The notes beneath the pieces were generated by a model. The model made no database searches. It worked only from the letters and a program-made list of their open reading frames with translations, and was not told the origin of the DNA. From Termitomyces sp. T153 (Eukaryota > Basidiomycota > Agaricomycetes > Agaricales > Lyophyllaceae): DNA of 64,000 nt. A program made the translations under genes and the position numbers. The stretch spans positions 434,001-498,000 of the forward strand of contig JACKQL020000038.1 in the NCBI GenBank assembly GCA_018296165.2, read 5' to 3'. Shown here piece by piece: positions 11,541 to 22,900 of this stretch; the first letter of the stretch is position 1, and each line of letters begins with the position of its first letter.

Positions 11541-12050
11541 CTAGTGAATGGTAAGCACTGCTATTACATCCTTTGTTGCTGTCATTGCATACAGTCCAGC
11601 TACTACTGCATTCCATAATTCTGGGAATGAGGCCATCAGGATTGTGCAAAATGTTGTGTTGTCTATTTTTGTGCCTTTTTCCATTGCTGACCTCCACTTC
11701 TCCCTGAGATCTTTGAAATGCTTGAGAAAATCCATGCTGTCAGTGAACTTGGTGGTGCATAGTCTCTTTTCAGCATTCATGGTGGCAATCTCCAGGAAGA
11801 CTCCATAATTCTCCTTGAGTATCTCCTAAGCTTCTACTGCAGAACTGTACAGTTTAATTCCCAATCTGACAGGGTTTTTAGTATTGTAGATTATTAAACC
11901 CAGTGTCCAGGCATCCCTTTCTTCTCATTCTTCCAGTGATGGGTTTCTTGATGACCATTCAGTGGGTTTTGTATTGCCTTCTTTGGTGTCTGATGTGGTA
12001 TGAGGCTTTTTGATTGTGCCTTTGAGATAGCCATGAGCACCTCATGCCCT
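11541..12050 (-). pseudogene. Copia gag N-terminal region, decayed
   Basis: The frame 11541-11780 contains TTKFTDSMDFLKHFKDLREKWRSAMEKG and TFCTILMASFPELWNAVV, the helical capsid block of fungal Copia gag (a UBN2-like fold). Upstream, degraded frames to about 12050 read WELNCTVLQ- and SRRIMESSWRLPP-like pieces of the same domain. The start is lost where a Z LTR begins at 12054. Confidence 0.75.
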
Positions 12051-12053
12051 TGC

Positions 12054-12422
12054 TATAAGGGTGACCTCCAGAGTGGCAGATCAGAGTCACACAGCTAGCA
12101 GAGGGGAATCCAAAGTATATTAGCAGAGTAGATGACAATACAATCAGTAACTAATCACCTAGTAGAGGGGAATCCAAAGAGAACAAGTCTAAGGATTCCT
12201 GCTGCTTGGTGTGGCACATCAGCAGACAGCAGAGGCATGGGAACTACTGTACAGACAGCCAGAGCTACTCCTAACTCTAGGACAATGATTGCTGAAGTAA
12301 TACAGAGAACTCCATGGTTCTCCAGAGATCTCTGGGATTCTAGAATGAGCCCCAGAGATGTCAAACAAGCTGCAAAAGCACTGAAATAGGTTGTGGAGGT
12401 TGGAAATGGAAGTCCCCTGACA
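12054..12422 (-). repeat. Family Z 3' LTR, copy 3 (369 bp)
   Basis: It has exactly the family length. In element orientation it starts TGTCAGGGGACTTCC at 12422 and ends near CCTTATA at 12054, where the terminal CA has become TA. It directly follows the polypurine tract of copy 3, so it is the 3' LTR. The matching 5' LTR is missing because the 5' half of the element was removed at 15215. Confidence 0.9.
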
Positions 12423-12436
12423 TCACCCCCCTCTAG
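12423..12436 (-). promoter_or_regulatory. Polypurine tract of family Z copy 3
   Basis: In element orientation it reads CTAGAGGGGGGTGA directly before the TGTCAGGG start of the 3' LTR. A near-identical tract sits before the Z LTR at 59881-59894. This is the expected primer site for plus-strand DNA synthesis. Confidence 0.8.
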
Positions 12437-15215
12437 TGTGTGGTGTCCCAATGCATGGGGTAGAAGTAGCTCCTGATTGCTTGGTCCACTAGCAAAATAG
12501 GGTAGATACCTTGTATGGTGTGTGGAGTGTCTAGATGTCTCTGGTGGAACTCCTTGATGAGTCCAGGGGCATGCATGTTCTCTTGTGGTTCCCAGGAGAT
12601 ATCCTCAATCCCATAGCCTTTCCACTTTACCTTGTATTGTAATTGTCTCTGGAATAAACAACAATCCAGGATTTCCTCCACCTCATACTCCTTATTGTCA
12701 TTGACCACCACCAGGGGTGGTGGAGGTGGTGGACACTGCCCCGGAATAGGATCCTTGGGGACTGGAGTTAGTTTGACCACATTGAACACTGGATGAAACT
12801 GGCACATCCCCATGGGGAGCTGGAGTCAATAGGCTAGGGTCCCTACTTGTTGTTATACCATGAAATGTCCCAACTGGCAGTGTGACAGCTTTTTAGAGGG
12901 CTGAGTAGTTGTAATGTTGGAGCCATCTAGGTAGACTCAATCTCCAGGCTGATATTTTGGCTCTGGGGTCTTCCCATGGCTGTGGTATTGTGCCATGTCA
13001 TCCTTTGCCTTTGCTGGCACTGCCTGAGCCTCCTCTTGTGACCTCTTTATTTGGTCCACAAATTTGTTTACTGCCTCATTCTCTGGGAGTCAGGCCCGGG
13101 GTTCAAAACCCATGCATGGATGCTGTCCCATGTTGAGGAAAGGGAGAATTGGGTGGATGCATGAACATGGTTGTTGGATTTGAACTCAGTGTTCAGGAGG
13201 AGTTTGTCTCAGCCATCCTGGTGCTCATTGCAGAAGAGGTGGAGGTACTGCTCTAACTCTTGATTTATGCATTTGGTCTGGCAGTTGGACTGCAGGTGGT
13301 AGACAGTGGAGGTGTGGAGCTTCATGCTGAGCAGTTGGTAGAGATCCCTGGTGAAGTCCACCACAAATTGTGGTCCCTCTTCAGAGACATAGGCATTGGA
13401 GAGGCTGTGGAGCTTCCAGACATTCCTCTGGTACAGGTTTGCAGTGCCTATGGTAGAGCAGGTGGTGTGGGTCAGAATGAAGTGTGCTTGCTTGCCATAC
13501 AGGCCCACTACCACCATGATTGCATCATAACCATGAGTGTCAGGGAGCTCTACAATGAAGTCCATAGAAGCCATGCTCTATTGTTCTACAGGCATGGACA
13601 GTGAGTGTAGCTGTCCATAGGGGAGTCAGCATTGGGGCTTGGTCCAGAGGCAGAGATTGCATGTACTAGTGTAAGATCCAATATACCAGGACATCTGGGG
13701 CTACCAGTAGTTCTGCAATACTAGCTCCAGTGTCTTCCACTGTCCAGGGTGCCCTGTGATGTGGGAGTCATGGTGTTGCTCCAAAATCCTCTGATGGAGC
13801 TCCAGAATGTTGGGCACATAGATATGGTCTCTAAAGGTCAGGAATTTGTCTCAGAGGGCCCATTTGTCTGCATGGACTGTCTTAGCACCAGTGGTATGCC
13901 CTGACTTCAGCATCTGAGCTGCCTGTGCAATGAGTTCCTCCTGCTGACCATCTCCATTACCCCACCATATGTCCCAGAGAATGTTCACTTCTGCTCCCTC
14001 AACAGCTAGACCATTTATGGCTTGGATCACAAACAGTTTGGGGCAGAGGAGCACAATGTTGCTGTTATCCTCCTCCCCCATGCCATGGTCTGCTCTCCAG
14101 GACAGGGCATCTGGTTTCCCCATGCTTTGGCCAGGCTTGTGGTGCAAAGAGAAGTTGAAGTTGGCAAGGTAGAGGGACCACCAGGGCTGTTGGTAGCTGA
14201 GCTTCTTGGCCATCTGGTAGTATTCAGGGCTCTTGTAGTCTGTCCAGACCTCAAACTTGTGCTGTGTGCCCTCCAGGAAGTGTTGCCACTCCTTGAATGA
14301 CTGGATGATGACCAGCATCTCCTTGTCATGGATCTTGTAGTTCCACTCCACTGCATTTAGGCTCTTGGTGTAAAAGTCCACCAGATGCCACTTTCCATTC
14401 TCTGGAGATTGCTGCAAGAGCACAGCCCCAGTGGCAAAGTCAGAACTGTCAGCTTCTACCCAGAAGGGAGAGTTGTCATCTGAGAAGAGGAGGACAGGTC
14501 TGGAGGTCATGGCACACTTGAGAGCTTCAAAAGCCACCTGCTCTGGAGGTTCCCAGCTCCATGTAACATCCTTTCCAGTGAGGTTGAATAGCAGATGGGC
14601 ATGGTGCAAGAAGTCCTGGATGAATCTCTGGTAGAAGTTTGCAAAACTAAGGAATGCCCATACCTCCTTCTTGTTCTTGGGCTCCAGCCACTCTGCCACC
14701 CCTGCTACCTTCACCAGGTCCATCTCCACAGCTCCATGCAAGATGATCAGGCTGAGATACTTGATCCAGGTCTGTTCAAACTCACACTTCTGTGGTTTGA
14801 GGTAGAGCTGGTGCTGGCAGAGTTGTTCCAAGACAAGGTAAGTGATCTGATGGTGCTCCTCCAGCATTTTGGTGTAGATGAGGATGTCATCAAGGTATAT
14901 ACACACTATGCCCTCCACCATGAGGTCCCAGAAGATGTTGTTCATCATGGTCTGGAAGGTGGCAAGGCTGTTGATGAGTTTGAAGAACATAATAAGCAGC
15001 TCAAACAATTTCCAGTTGGTTGGGAAGGTGGCCTTCCACTCCTCTCCCTTGTGGATATGCATGTTGTTGTAGCCCCACCAGACATCTAGTTTAGTGAAGT
15101 ACTGTGCACCCTGGAGGCTGTTGATGAGCTTGGAGATGAGGGGGAGGGGGTAGCAATTATTTAGTGTCATGGCATTGAGAATGCAATAATCCTGAACTAG
15201 TTGGAGTGAACTGTC
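12433..15215 (-). pseudogene. pol: Family Z pol, copy 3: RT-RNase H-integrase-chromodomain
   Basis: This is the best preserved pol of the family. One open frame to about 15215 covers RT (RT core from LVQDYCILNAMTL, catalytic box IYLDDILIYT near 14880), the connection and RNase H (VEADSSDFATGAVLLQQ, then FEVWTDYKSPEYY). It stops just after the RNase H. Its first 18 or so residues as computed are read from the neighbouring W LTR, so RT is truncated at its N-terminus. Integrase (13209-13850) has the second Asp as Glu (VSEEGPQF) and the catalytic Glu as Lys (QTKCINQE, codon 13272-13274). The C-terminal chromodomain at 12433-12813 is readable (EYEVEEILDCC, LQYKVKWKGYGIEDISWEP). Confidence 0.88.
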
Positions 15216-16265
15216 TGTCATGACCCACTCTATGGACCCCCAACATTGTTTCCAGCCTGCTTGCTCCCCCAAGCCCTTTACAACACCCTGCCAAACTCCC
15301 CTAACCCTTGCCCAACCTCTGCTTCCACTCTGGGCAACTCTGATGCTTTCCTGGCAAACCCTGACAGCCTTCTGGCCAACTCCAACACCTCCTCTGCAGC
15401 CATTGACACTTCCCCTGAGCCCCTGGAACCCTCCCCCACCATTCCTGACCCTGTCATATGCCTCCAGCTTACTGCACTAGTTCACCCAACCTGCTCTGAA
15501 GCATCACAACAACCTTGGAGCAGCTCATGTCCCTAGCTGATTCCATCAGAATATTGCCATGGCCTGCCTCTTGATTGTACCTGACACCTGTTGACTCTGC
15601 ACAGCTTCATCAAACCCTGCTGCCATACCTGCTGTCCCCTGGAGCAATCCAGTAGTTGGTATATAAGTTGTAGAGGAGCACCTCATACAATAGTCTTGAT
15701 ATTGCATTAACTGGTTACTTGTGTCTTGTGTCTCTTTCTGTCTCTGTCTCTAATTTTAGTCTTGAATCTATCTCTTTTCTCAGTCTCATCTTGTCTTGCC
15801 TCCATCTTGTCTTGATTGTCTCTATTTTCTTTGTTTCTCTAAGTTCTTTTCAACTCTGATGTCAATACAAACTCAGTGCATGTGCTATGACCCCTGAACA
15901 TTCTTATGACAACTCCAGACCTTGCTCCTTGCTTAGCCCCAGAACCCATCAAGTCTTAATTGATCCCCTGTAAAACTCTGGCTCTGCTCCCATCACTTGC
16001 AAAGCCTCCACTTGCCCCACAAATCTATTTGTATGCCTACAAACTTGTTCCTGATGCCTGCCTGAGCCAAACACCTAATATACTTGGTCATAGACTTCCC
16101 CAGACCACTCCAGACTTGCTTGGACCACCCCCATTAGCTTCCCCTCACAAGTCCCTCCACTCCGCACCAACCCTGGAGCGCTAGACTATAAGTGCAGGGC
16201 ATCACATCTGCCTAGTAAGGACTCACCCAGTGCAGCTGAGCCCCCATAGTTAGCAGAACCTGACA
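15216..16265 (+). repeat. Family W LTR (old copy, plus orientation)
   Basis: It starts TGTCATGACCC and ends GAACCTGACA, the termini of the W LTRs at 19949-21084, 24298-25462 and 27131-28263 (those are on minus). It is about 1050 bp and strongly CpG-depleted compared with those copies, so it appears to be the oldest. The left edge cuts the RT of Z copy 3. The U3 half is C/A-rich on the plus strand and includes degenerate CCAACTCYRACNCCTTC-like repeats near 15330-15400. Confidence 0.82.
15660..15667 (+). promoter_or_regulatory. TATA box of W LTR
   Basis: TATATAAG at the same relative position as TATATAAG on the minus strand at 20629-20636, 25019-25026 and 27811-27818. It is conserved across all four W LTRs. 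Confidence 0.55.
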
Positions 16266-16507
16266 ATCCCCAACTCATGCCCCACACCTCAAGAGTCTTG
16301 ATGCTGAAGGGGGGGATGTCACAATCCACTCCCAGACCTCCAACCACCTTTCCAAACCATCTGCTTCCCTAGAGTTCTCCCCAGACTTATCCTGACCATT
16401 GTTCACCTATGGCACCCACCTCAGCTAACTCTGACACTTTCCCAGCAGACCCCAATGCATCCCCTGCAGGTCCCATCATTTTCCTTCCTCTTTCCAAGCC
16501 CCCAGGC
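16266..16507 (+). repeat. W internal 3' tail plus truncated second W LTR
   Basis: Positions 16266-16316 match the last about 50 bp of the W internal region next to the 3' LTR (compare minus strand 21085-21135), including a polypurine tract AAGGGGGGGA. A second LTR then starts with TGTCA at 16317 and is recognisable to about 16507, where it meets the family Y protease. The arrangement is LTR, 50 bp of internal sequence, LTR fragment. It is best explained by a large internal deletion, although other rearrangements are possible. Confidence 0.7.
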
Positions 16508-19500
16508 CCAAAGCATCACACACACCCATCAGCATTCTCCAACTCCAACTTTTGAGCTGGAGTTGCTATCTCATCAATGACCACCTGGTCATTTCCAAAG
16601 TCCAGGAGGACCTGATGGGTCCTCATGACTGGTGTCCTTACAATCATATCATAGTGATCAAAATTTGCAATGTCCACATAGACATTGTGGAACTTGCCAG
16701 GAACCTTCATGGTCACCCTGGCTCCATAATTCACAATGGAACAACTTCCAATTATTCTCAGCTGCAGGGTGATGGGTGTGGCCAGTGGTGCCACATGTAT
16801 CCCAGCCACATGAGCAAATGATGGTGTGATTCCAGAAGTTGTAATCCCAGAATCCCACAGTGTCCATGCTTGGTGGCCATTCACCTCCACCCAAGTGACA
16901 AGACACTCTTTGTCTTGTGCTGGCAGCACTGGTCAGTCTATGGTGTCTTTAGCTACCATTATCCATACCTTACACATGCAAACCTTGATACCAAGTTTCT
17001 TCTTCCCATACTTTGTGGTAGGGACCTCTGTGAGGGAAAACAGTCCCTCACTATCACTCCCCCAAGTATAGTAATCATTCTTGTACATCTCCTATTTGAC
17101 ATACTCTTCCTCATTCCTTTACCTGCCATAATCTGTACCTTATGCATGCAAATCTTGTTTCCAGGTCCCTTCTTCCCATACTTGGCAGTAGGGACTTCTG
17201 TGAGGGTGAACAGTCCCTCACTATCACTCCCTTGAGTATAGTAATCATTCTTGTATGTCTCCAATTGAAGTACTCCTCATTCTCCTAAGTCCCTTCAGAC
17301 TCAGCTGCATTTTCCTTGTTGGCCTCAGCAGGCTCTTCCTCCTGATCATTGTTGGCATCTCCCATATCTGAGGGAGCAGCAGTATGTGCTGCTTGCACAA
17401 GCACTTGCAGAGCTGGCTTTGCTGGTGCTCTGCATTTGCAGGCAAAATGCCCAACTTTTCTGCACTTATAACAGTTAATGGATCATCCAGCATCCTTGCC
17501 TGGTTAGTCAGATTCAATGGCCACCATGTTTTTCCCTGTAGTAAGATGGTTTTTTGCTGCCTGTACTACACCCACAGGTTTGGAAGGCCCTGAGCCTGAA
17601 CTGACTCAGGGTTGCATAGGTCTTGAGGCCATGCATACAGCAGGCCTCTTTGCCAACTTAGATGGTTGTGGACAAACATGATGTCCAACCACCTTTATAT
17701 GCTTAGCAAGAGCAATCTCAAGCTTTGGAGAATATGCTGCTGCTAGGGACAGCTGCCATCCTGACTGACTCTTTGTGCTGTGCTCTAAGTAGTGTGCAGC
17801 AGTTTTGATGCTATTCTCATAGGCCTTTGCCTCTGAGACAAATTCCTCAACAGTGTTCACTTTGGGAACAAGCTCACCATTGTATATTAATGCCACAAGC
17901 ATGTCAGAGGGTATCCCCTTCAAAAATTGCTCACAAATGGTGAATTTATCAGGGAAAATGGCCATGTTTTAAGCATGGTTGAGCAAGGCATCATAGAATC
18001 CTTGCACCTCCTCTTTAACTGCATACACCACATCATGGAACATGTTGCATGCATCCTGCATTGCCAAGGGCTGTATGAGTTGATTGTACAATCTGAAGGC
18101 CATGTTCTTGAATCTCCAGTGGGATTGAGCAATGTTGACATGCATTACATGTCACAGGTACCATTTTAGGGCACCCACAGCAAGGAAGTCCATTAGAATC
18201 AGGACTTTTCTCACACTTGCACCCATCTCCACCATATTGGGCTACTGCATCAAACATGCAGATGCTTATTAGCCAGTTCTCAAGTTCACTGGACTTGGCA
18301 GATCCAGCATATGGAGTGATTATCTTTGATGGATTACTTCTCCTAGGCTCAAGTCCATCTGGAATTGCCAGTCAGACAGCACACCTTTGCTCCATCACTG
18401 CCTGTAGACAATCATGCATCATCTGGTGGTAATATTTGTGGGCTTCCTCCACTCCAGGAGTGGTGAATTGTCCACAGTGTTGTGGCAGCATTGAAAACTG
18501 CCATGGCCATCTTTCTGGGAGGACTATAGTCCTCCTCCCACTAGCTCTACAAACCTTGTCATCCTCTTCATCCACTGGACCATTGCCTGGTCCATTAGGA
18601 TCTGGTGGACCTCCTCCTGGGGGTGGTGATGGTCCTCAACCAGGAAAGGGTGGTCCTCTTCCTGGTCTCCACCACCCCCACCTGGCCTAAGTGGTCCATG
18701 ACAAGGTGTTGAGGGCAGAGTGGACTCAGGATCACCCCCAGATGATCCTTGTCATCTATCTACTCTGCCCATTGCTTGATTGCCAGACCAACTTGGAGGG
18801 TCATTCTCTCCTTAGTTGGTCAGCCTATGATGTGCATTGGGGCTACTCATAGTCCCAACATGCTTGTTGACCAGAGGAGAGTGAGATTCTTGCTCTTCCC
18901 TCTTGATGGGCCTAGTGTGTTCTGGTGGGACATAATCCTCTGGCCATGCATTGTAGGTGGTATTTCCCTGGAACACCACCCCTTAGTTGTCTACATAGGA
19001 CTGCCCAAAGTCATCAAGATTGCCATTGCAGAATTGCTGCAATGCAATTATGTCTTTCCAGGTCAACACTCTATGTGTTGACCCAGCTGTTCTCCTGCAC
19101 ACAACAAGTTGCTGAATTGTAATCACTTATTCAGCTTCTGTACTCCTGTGCATGCCAGGTTGCTGAATTGTAATCACCAACCCAGCTTCTGTAGAAGCTA
19201 GGTCAGGAGCCACAATTGTGCCCAGCATAGCCTGTCCCTGATGGTCCACTGCAGCCTGTTGTGCTGTGTAGTCACACAGTATCTCTCCTGGCTGCTGTGG
19301 CACTTGTAATAGAGTAAATGCCCTGTTGACCAGAGATAGTGGGGATAATTGAGCCCCACCTACAAACAGCAATGGTATTGCAGACAATACCTGCAATCCT
19401 TGTACCTTCTTTTGCTGGAAGTAGTCTGCTACCTTCTGTGCCAGAAAAAGCATATAAAGTTCCATGAACTTGACAGGGTCAGTTAGGATGATTCCCTCAC

Positions 19501-19943
19501 CCAATGACCACTGAATGGCAATATGTTTAGCTACTCTTGCAGCTAAACATTGCTGGGTTGAAGTCTTTGGGACCTCAACCTGGTTCTGCCAGAAAATTAA
19601 CACCCTCCTACAGAGGATGTCATGTGGGTTTGCTTCACTGTCAGTATCCAAGGTGTCTCTGACATCCTCTAGAATTAGGACCCACCGTGCATATATCCAG
19701 TGTATATCCTGCTTGCAAGCAACCAGAGCCACAGGCTCTGTGAAGAGGTTCTTCCTCACTCCTCAGTGGTGTAATCACCATTAAGGAGTCACCACAACCT
19801 CCCACAGCCTCTGGGAAGGATCTTAGTCCTTCCACTTGTGGCACAGTAGGTGCATGCAAGAGGGTCTTCCCCTTGCTTGCTGCTCCCACTGCATCCTCTA
19901 GCTCAACTATTGGGTACATCCAAGCAGAGGGCACTTGAATGCC
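16508..19943 (-). pseudogene. Family Y gag and protease (main part), copy 1
   Basis: The protease frame 16516-16929 reads CLVTWVEVNGHQAWTLWDSG, keeping the DSG triplet, then YGARVTMKVPGKFHNVYVDI. Above it lie acidic linker sequences (16959-17300) and a degraded zinc-knuckle region near 17420-17480. The gag capsid follows at 17606-18260 with DKFTICEQFLKGIPSDMLVALI and VNTVEEFVSEAKAYENSIKTA. The frame at 19127-19759 (210 aa) is the N-terminal, Gln-rich helical part. The plus-strand copy at 44784-47539 has the same blocks, confirming the family. The N-terminus continues at 28269-28600 beyond the inserted W element. Pol is absent, being cut off at 16508 by W LTR sequence. Confidence 0.8.
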
Positions 19944-19948
19944 CTCCA
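19944..19948. repeat. Target-site duplication CTCCA, left copy
   Basis: CTCCA directly left of the W LTR at 19949. The same five bases occur directly right of the other LTR at 28264-28268. A matching 5-bp duplication shows that the two LTRs belong to one insertion. Confidence 0.9.
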
Positions 19949-21084
19949 TGTCAGGTTCCACTGACCATGGGGGCTCAGCTGCACTGGGCGAGTCCTTACT
20001 AGGCGGATGTGATTCCCTGCACTGACAACCGGGCACTCAGAGGTGTTCCAAACACTGAGGACTTGTGAGGATAGCCAGAGGAAATTGATCTGAGCAAGTC
20101 TGGGGAGGTCTGGAGCAGTAGAGAATGAGTTGCAGGGAAGGGGGGCGGGCTTGGCAGGGTTCAGGCATAAGTCCATGTGTGAGTATTGCGGGTGTGGAGG
20201 AGGCAGAGGCTACACAAATGATGGGAGCGGAGCTGGAGTTCTGATGGGGGATCAATGGGGATCAATAGGGTTTGGAGTCGAGCGTGTAGCAAGGTCCGGA
20301 GTTGGTGAAAGAGTGTCAGAGGTTCATAATCGTAATTGTGGAGTTTGTGAGGGTGTTATGGTTGAGAGGACTTGAGCACGATAGACAAAATCAAACAAGA
20401 TGAGATGGAGTCGAACAAAATGAGACAGAGATGAGACGAGAATGAGAATAGATTCAGGCGGAGACATGGAACGATAACAAAATGATAACGGAATAGAGAC
20501 AAGATAAGACCAGGAGACTGAGGAAAGGAAAATGAGACATGGAACACAAAACACAAGAAGAAACAATCAGAAACACATCAGGTAAGGTAGGTAATCTCAA
20601 GACTAGAGTACAAGGAGTTACTCTATGTCTTATATACTGACTAATGAAGAGTTTTTTGGGGACATCGGCTGTGGTGGCAGGGCTTGGTGGAGCTTGACGG
20701 AGTCGATGGGTGTCGGTTACGACCAGAGGGTGGGCCGTGTTGATATGTTGATGGGATCAATTGTGACGTGGTCTGTTCTGAGGTTGTCATGATACCCCAG
20801 AGTAAGTCAGGGGAGCCAGGGTGTCGAGTTGATGACGTGTAATGGGGTCAGGCACAGTGGGGGAGTGGTTCCAGGGGCTCAGAAAGTCCAGGGGAAGCAC
20901 CGGCAGCTGTGGGGAAGACGTCGGAGTTGGCCAGAAGGCCATCAGAGTTAGCTGAGAATGCGTCGGAGTTAGCCAGAGTAGGTGTGGAGTGCTGGGGAAG
21001 TTTGACAAAGTGTTGGGGGGGGGGCTCCGGAGGGGCGGGGGTTTGTTGGGCAATGTACGGGGGTCCAGGGAATGGGTCATGACA
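19949..21084 (-). repeat. W element 3' LTR (1136 bp)
   Basis: TG...CA ends (TGTCATGACCC to GAACCTGACA in element orientation). Against the 5' LTR at 27131 the R/U5 part (19949 to about 20640) differs at only about seven positions, while U3 (about 20640-21084) differs at roughly one base in ten, mostly at CpG, CpA or TpG sites. The purine-rich stretch at 20380-20520 is shared by all W LTRs. Confidence 0.92.
20629..20636 (-). promoter_or_regulatory. TATA box, W 3' LTR
   Basis: TATATAAG on the minus strand, conserved in the other W LTRs. It marks the point where divergence between the two LTRs of this element changes sharply. Confidence 0.6.
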
Positions 21085-21100
21085 TCACCCCCCCTTTAGC
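21085..21100 (-). promoter_or_regulatory. Polypurine tract of W element
   Basis: GCTAAAGGGGGGGTGA in element orientation, directly before the TGTCATGACC start of the LTR. It identifies the LTR at 19949-21084 as the 3' LTR and fixes the element on the minus strand. Confidence 0.8.
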
Positions 21101-21301
21101 GTCAAGACCCTTGAGATGCAGGGAGCGGGTCGGGGATTGGCGGGGGCGTGGGAGTCAAAGCCCAGTAATATTGATCAATCTGCAGTGAGTGACAGCAGTG
21201 TGGGAGGCAAAGTCAAAGCGTGGCCACCACTTTGTCAGGGGGTTCTTCCCAATCAATTAAAAGGCCTTGGACATACTCCAGGGCTTCTCAAATCCTTTGT
21301 C

Positions 21302-22900
21302 ATGTCCTCTCCCAGTTACTCAGCTGCTTCCCCTGCCCTGTTGATTTTAGACACAGATGTGGTGATTGTGTACGACAGTGAGGGGGAGGAGTTTGAGCAT
21401 TGGTGCTGAGCTAGTGCAATATACCAGAGTCATGAGCAGCATTGACTTGTTTCTTTGGGGTGGCTGACGGAGTTTTGCAGAGTTGTCTGCAGTGGTGGTA
21501 GGTTCCCCATGGGGTCCTAGGCAGGCCAAATTTCATCCTACAGTGCCCCAATTGGTGGTGGGGGATGCAGAAGGGGTCCCACCATTGCAGCAAATCCCTC
21601 AGGCAGAGGTGACAGCGGAGGAGTTTGCAAGGGCATTGGCACGGGCTCGGGGCCCCCCAACACTGGAATGGTGCCAAAACAAGGCCCTGGTGAGACTTTG
21701 AGTTCTCCTTTGTCATGTGTGCTGATCTGTTGTTCCTAGTGTGTTCTCTGTGTGTGGCGGGGTGAGGCCTGCATCTTTGATGCACCCTGTGTGGGCTCGC
21801 AGCACAACACTTCCATTTGCCTTCTGTGTCGTGTGAGCCACGAGAAGTGCTCGATCTCGTTGGAGTGGCGGGTGGCATGCATTGCTGCAGAGCAGGGGTG
21901 GGATGAGGACTGGGTGCGGAGTCAGCTGGGCGAGGTGTGGAAGACCCAGGTGTCAGGGGAGGGGAGCACGGGGCAGTCTGCAGGGCAGGTGAGGCCTCCG
22001 TGGGGTGGGTGGAGGAAGGGGGTGTCCTCAGCGGCAGACCGTGGGAAGTGGAGAGCTTCCCTGCCATCAGGGGCAGGGCCCAGCAAGTGGCCACAGGGGC
22101 ATGAGCTGATGGCGGGTCCTCCCAGGTTTCATGTTTACTCTCCCACCCCAGGCATGCCCTTGGGATGGGCATCAAGTTCTCTGGAGCCCCTGCCTTTGAT
22201 CATGGAGGTCTTTCTTTGCAAGCAGGTGGAGGTTCTAATGGCGGTGTTGACAGCATGGGAGGGGGAGCTTCGCTGGGCAAGGGAGGATCAAGACGTGGCA
22301 TGGGCAGAGGAGGCATTGGAGCAGGTGTGGAACACCTCGGTGCAAGTGGTGATGGAGCAAGCACCAGAGGTATGGGGCTTGTGAGAGTGTCTGACACAGT
22401 GGGAGGTGTGGCCCACAGTGGAGGTGGAGGAGTGGGGAATGGTGCCGGAGAGTGGTTCACTGGGTGCAGAGCTGGAGGCAGCGCAGTGGAGAGAGGATTG
22501 GCTGGTCAATAAGGCCGCTTTGGGGTGCATGGGGATCCTTCATAAGTGTTTTTCCCAATTTTCCACCTATTACTAGAATGCATTGTTTTTGGAGTCAGGC
22601 TGGGTGTGGGAGCACTGGGTTCTCTTGGACAGTGCCTCTGCAGCATTTGCATTGATCCAAGACGGGTTGGCGCAGATGTCCAGGGATCGGCCTCTGGAGT
22701 TGCAGCAGGGGATGGCGAGGGTGGGGAGGTTGCTGGTGGGGCATTGGCGGCGTAACGCGGTGCCCCCAGAGTTGTGGTGGGAAGTGGCAGCAGATGCAGA
22801 GGAGTCCTTGCTGGGGTTGGCAGAGGTCTTGGCAGTGGTGCAGGCCCAGATGGAGATTGATTTGGGGGTGGGAACAGTGGGGGTTCCAGGGGAAGGATGA
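21302..22900 (+). pseudogene. Antisense six-cysteine (Zn2Cys6-like) gene inside W element
   Basis: A spliced gene on the strand opposite to its host element, starting 218 bp inside the 3' LTR. Exon 1 from the ATG at 21302 encodes about 32 residues ending in an acidic patch. A probable intron ends with TTTTGCAG at 21480. Exon 2 is 21481-21689. A clear 50-nt intron (GTGAGA...TTCCTAG, 21690-21739) joins in frame to exon 3. The joined reading gives C-x2-C-x6-C, a spacer of 15, then C-x2-C-x6-C, with HEKCS at the end, resembling the fungal binuclear zinc cluster. A long helical, Trp/Glu-rich C-terminal half follows. Two in-frame stops (TGA at 22380, TAG at 22574) are each one C-to-T from a sense codon, so the gene looks recently lost. 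Function unknown; nucleic-acid binding is an inference. Confidence 0.72.

Larger units (their letters stand above)
8081..12053 (-). mobile_element. Ty1/Copia retrotransposon internal region, both ends lost
   Basis: From high to low coordinate it encodes gag, zinc knuckle, protease, integrase, RT and RNase H, the diagnostic Copia order with integrase before RT. The 5' side is cut at 12053 by the 3' LTR of a Z element. The 3' side is cut at 8080 by an X LTR. No Copia LTR is present in the window. CpG is almost absent and many stops interrupt the frame. Confidence 0.87.

Noticed and set aside
22165..22512. Overlapping open frames on both strands in 21.4-27 kb
   Set aside because: This DNA is strongly G-rich on the plus strand and poor in stop triplets, so many Gly/Trp- or Pro-rich frames are open by composition. 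I kept only the spliced plus-strand gene with a cysteine motif and, at low confidence, the sense Pro-rich frame.
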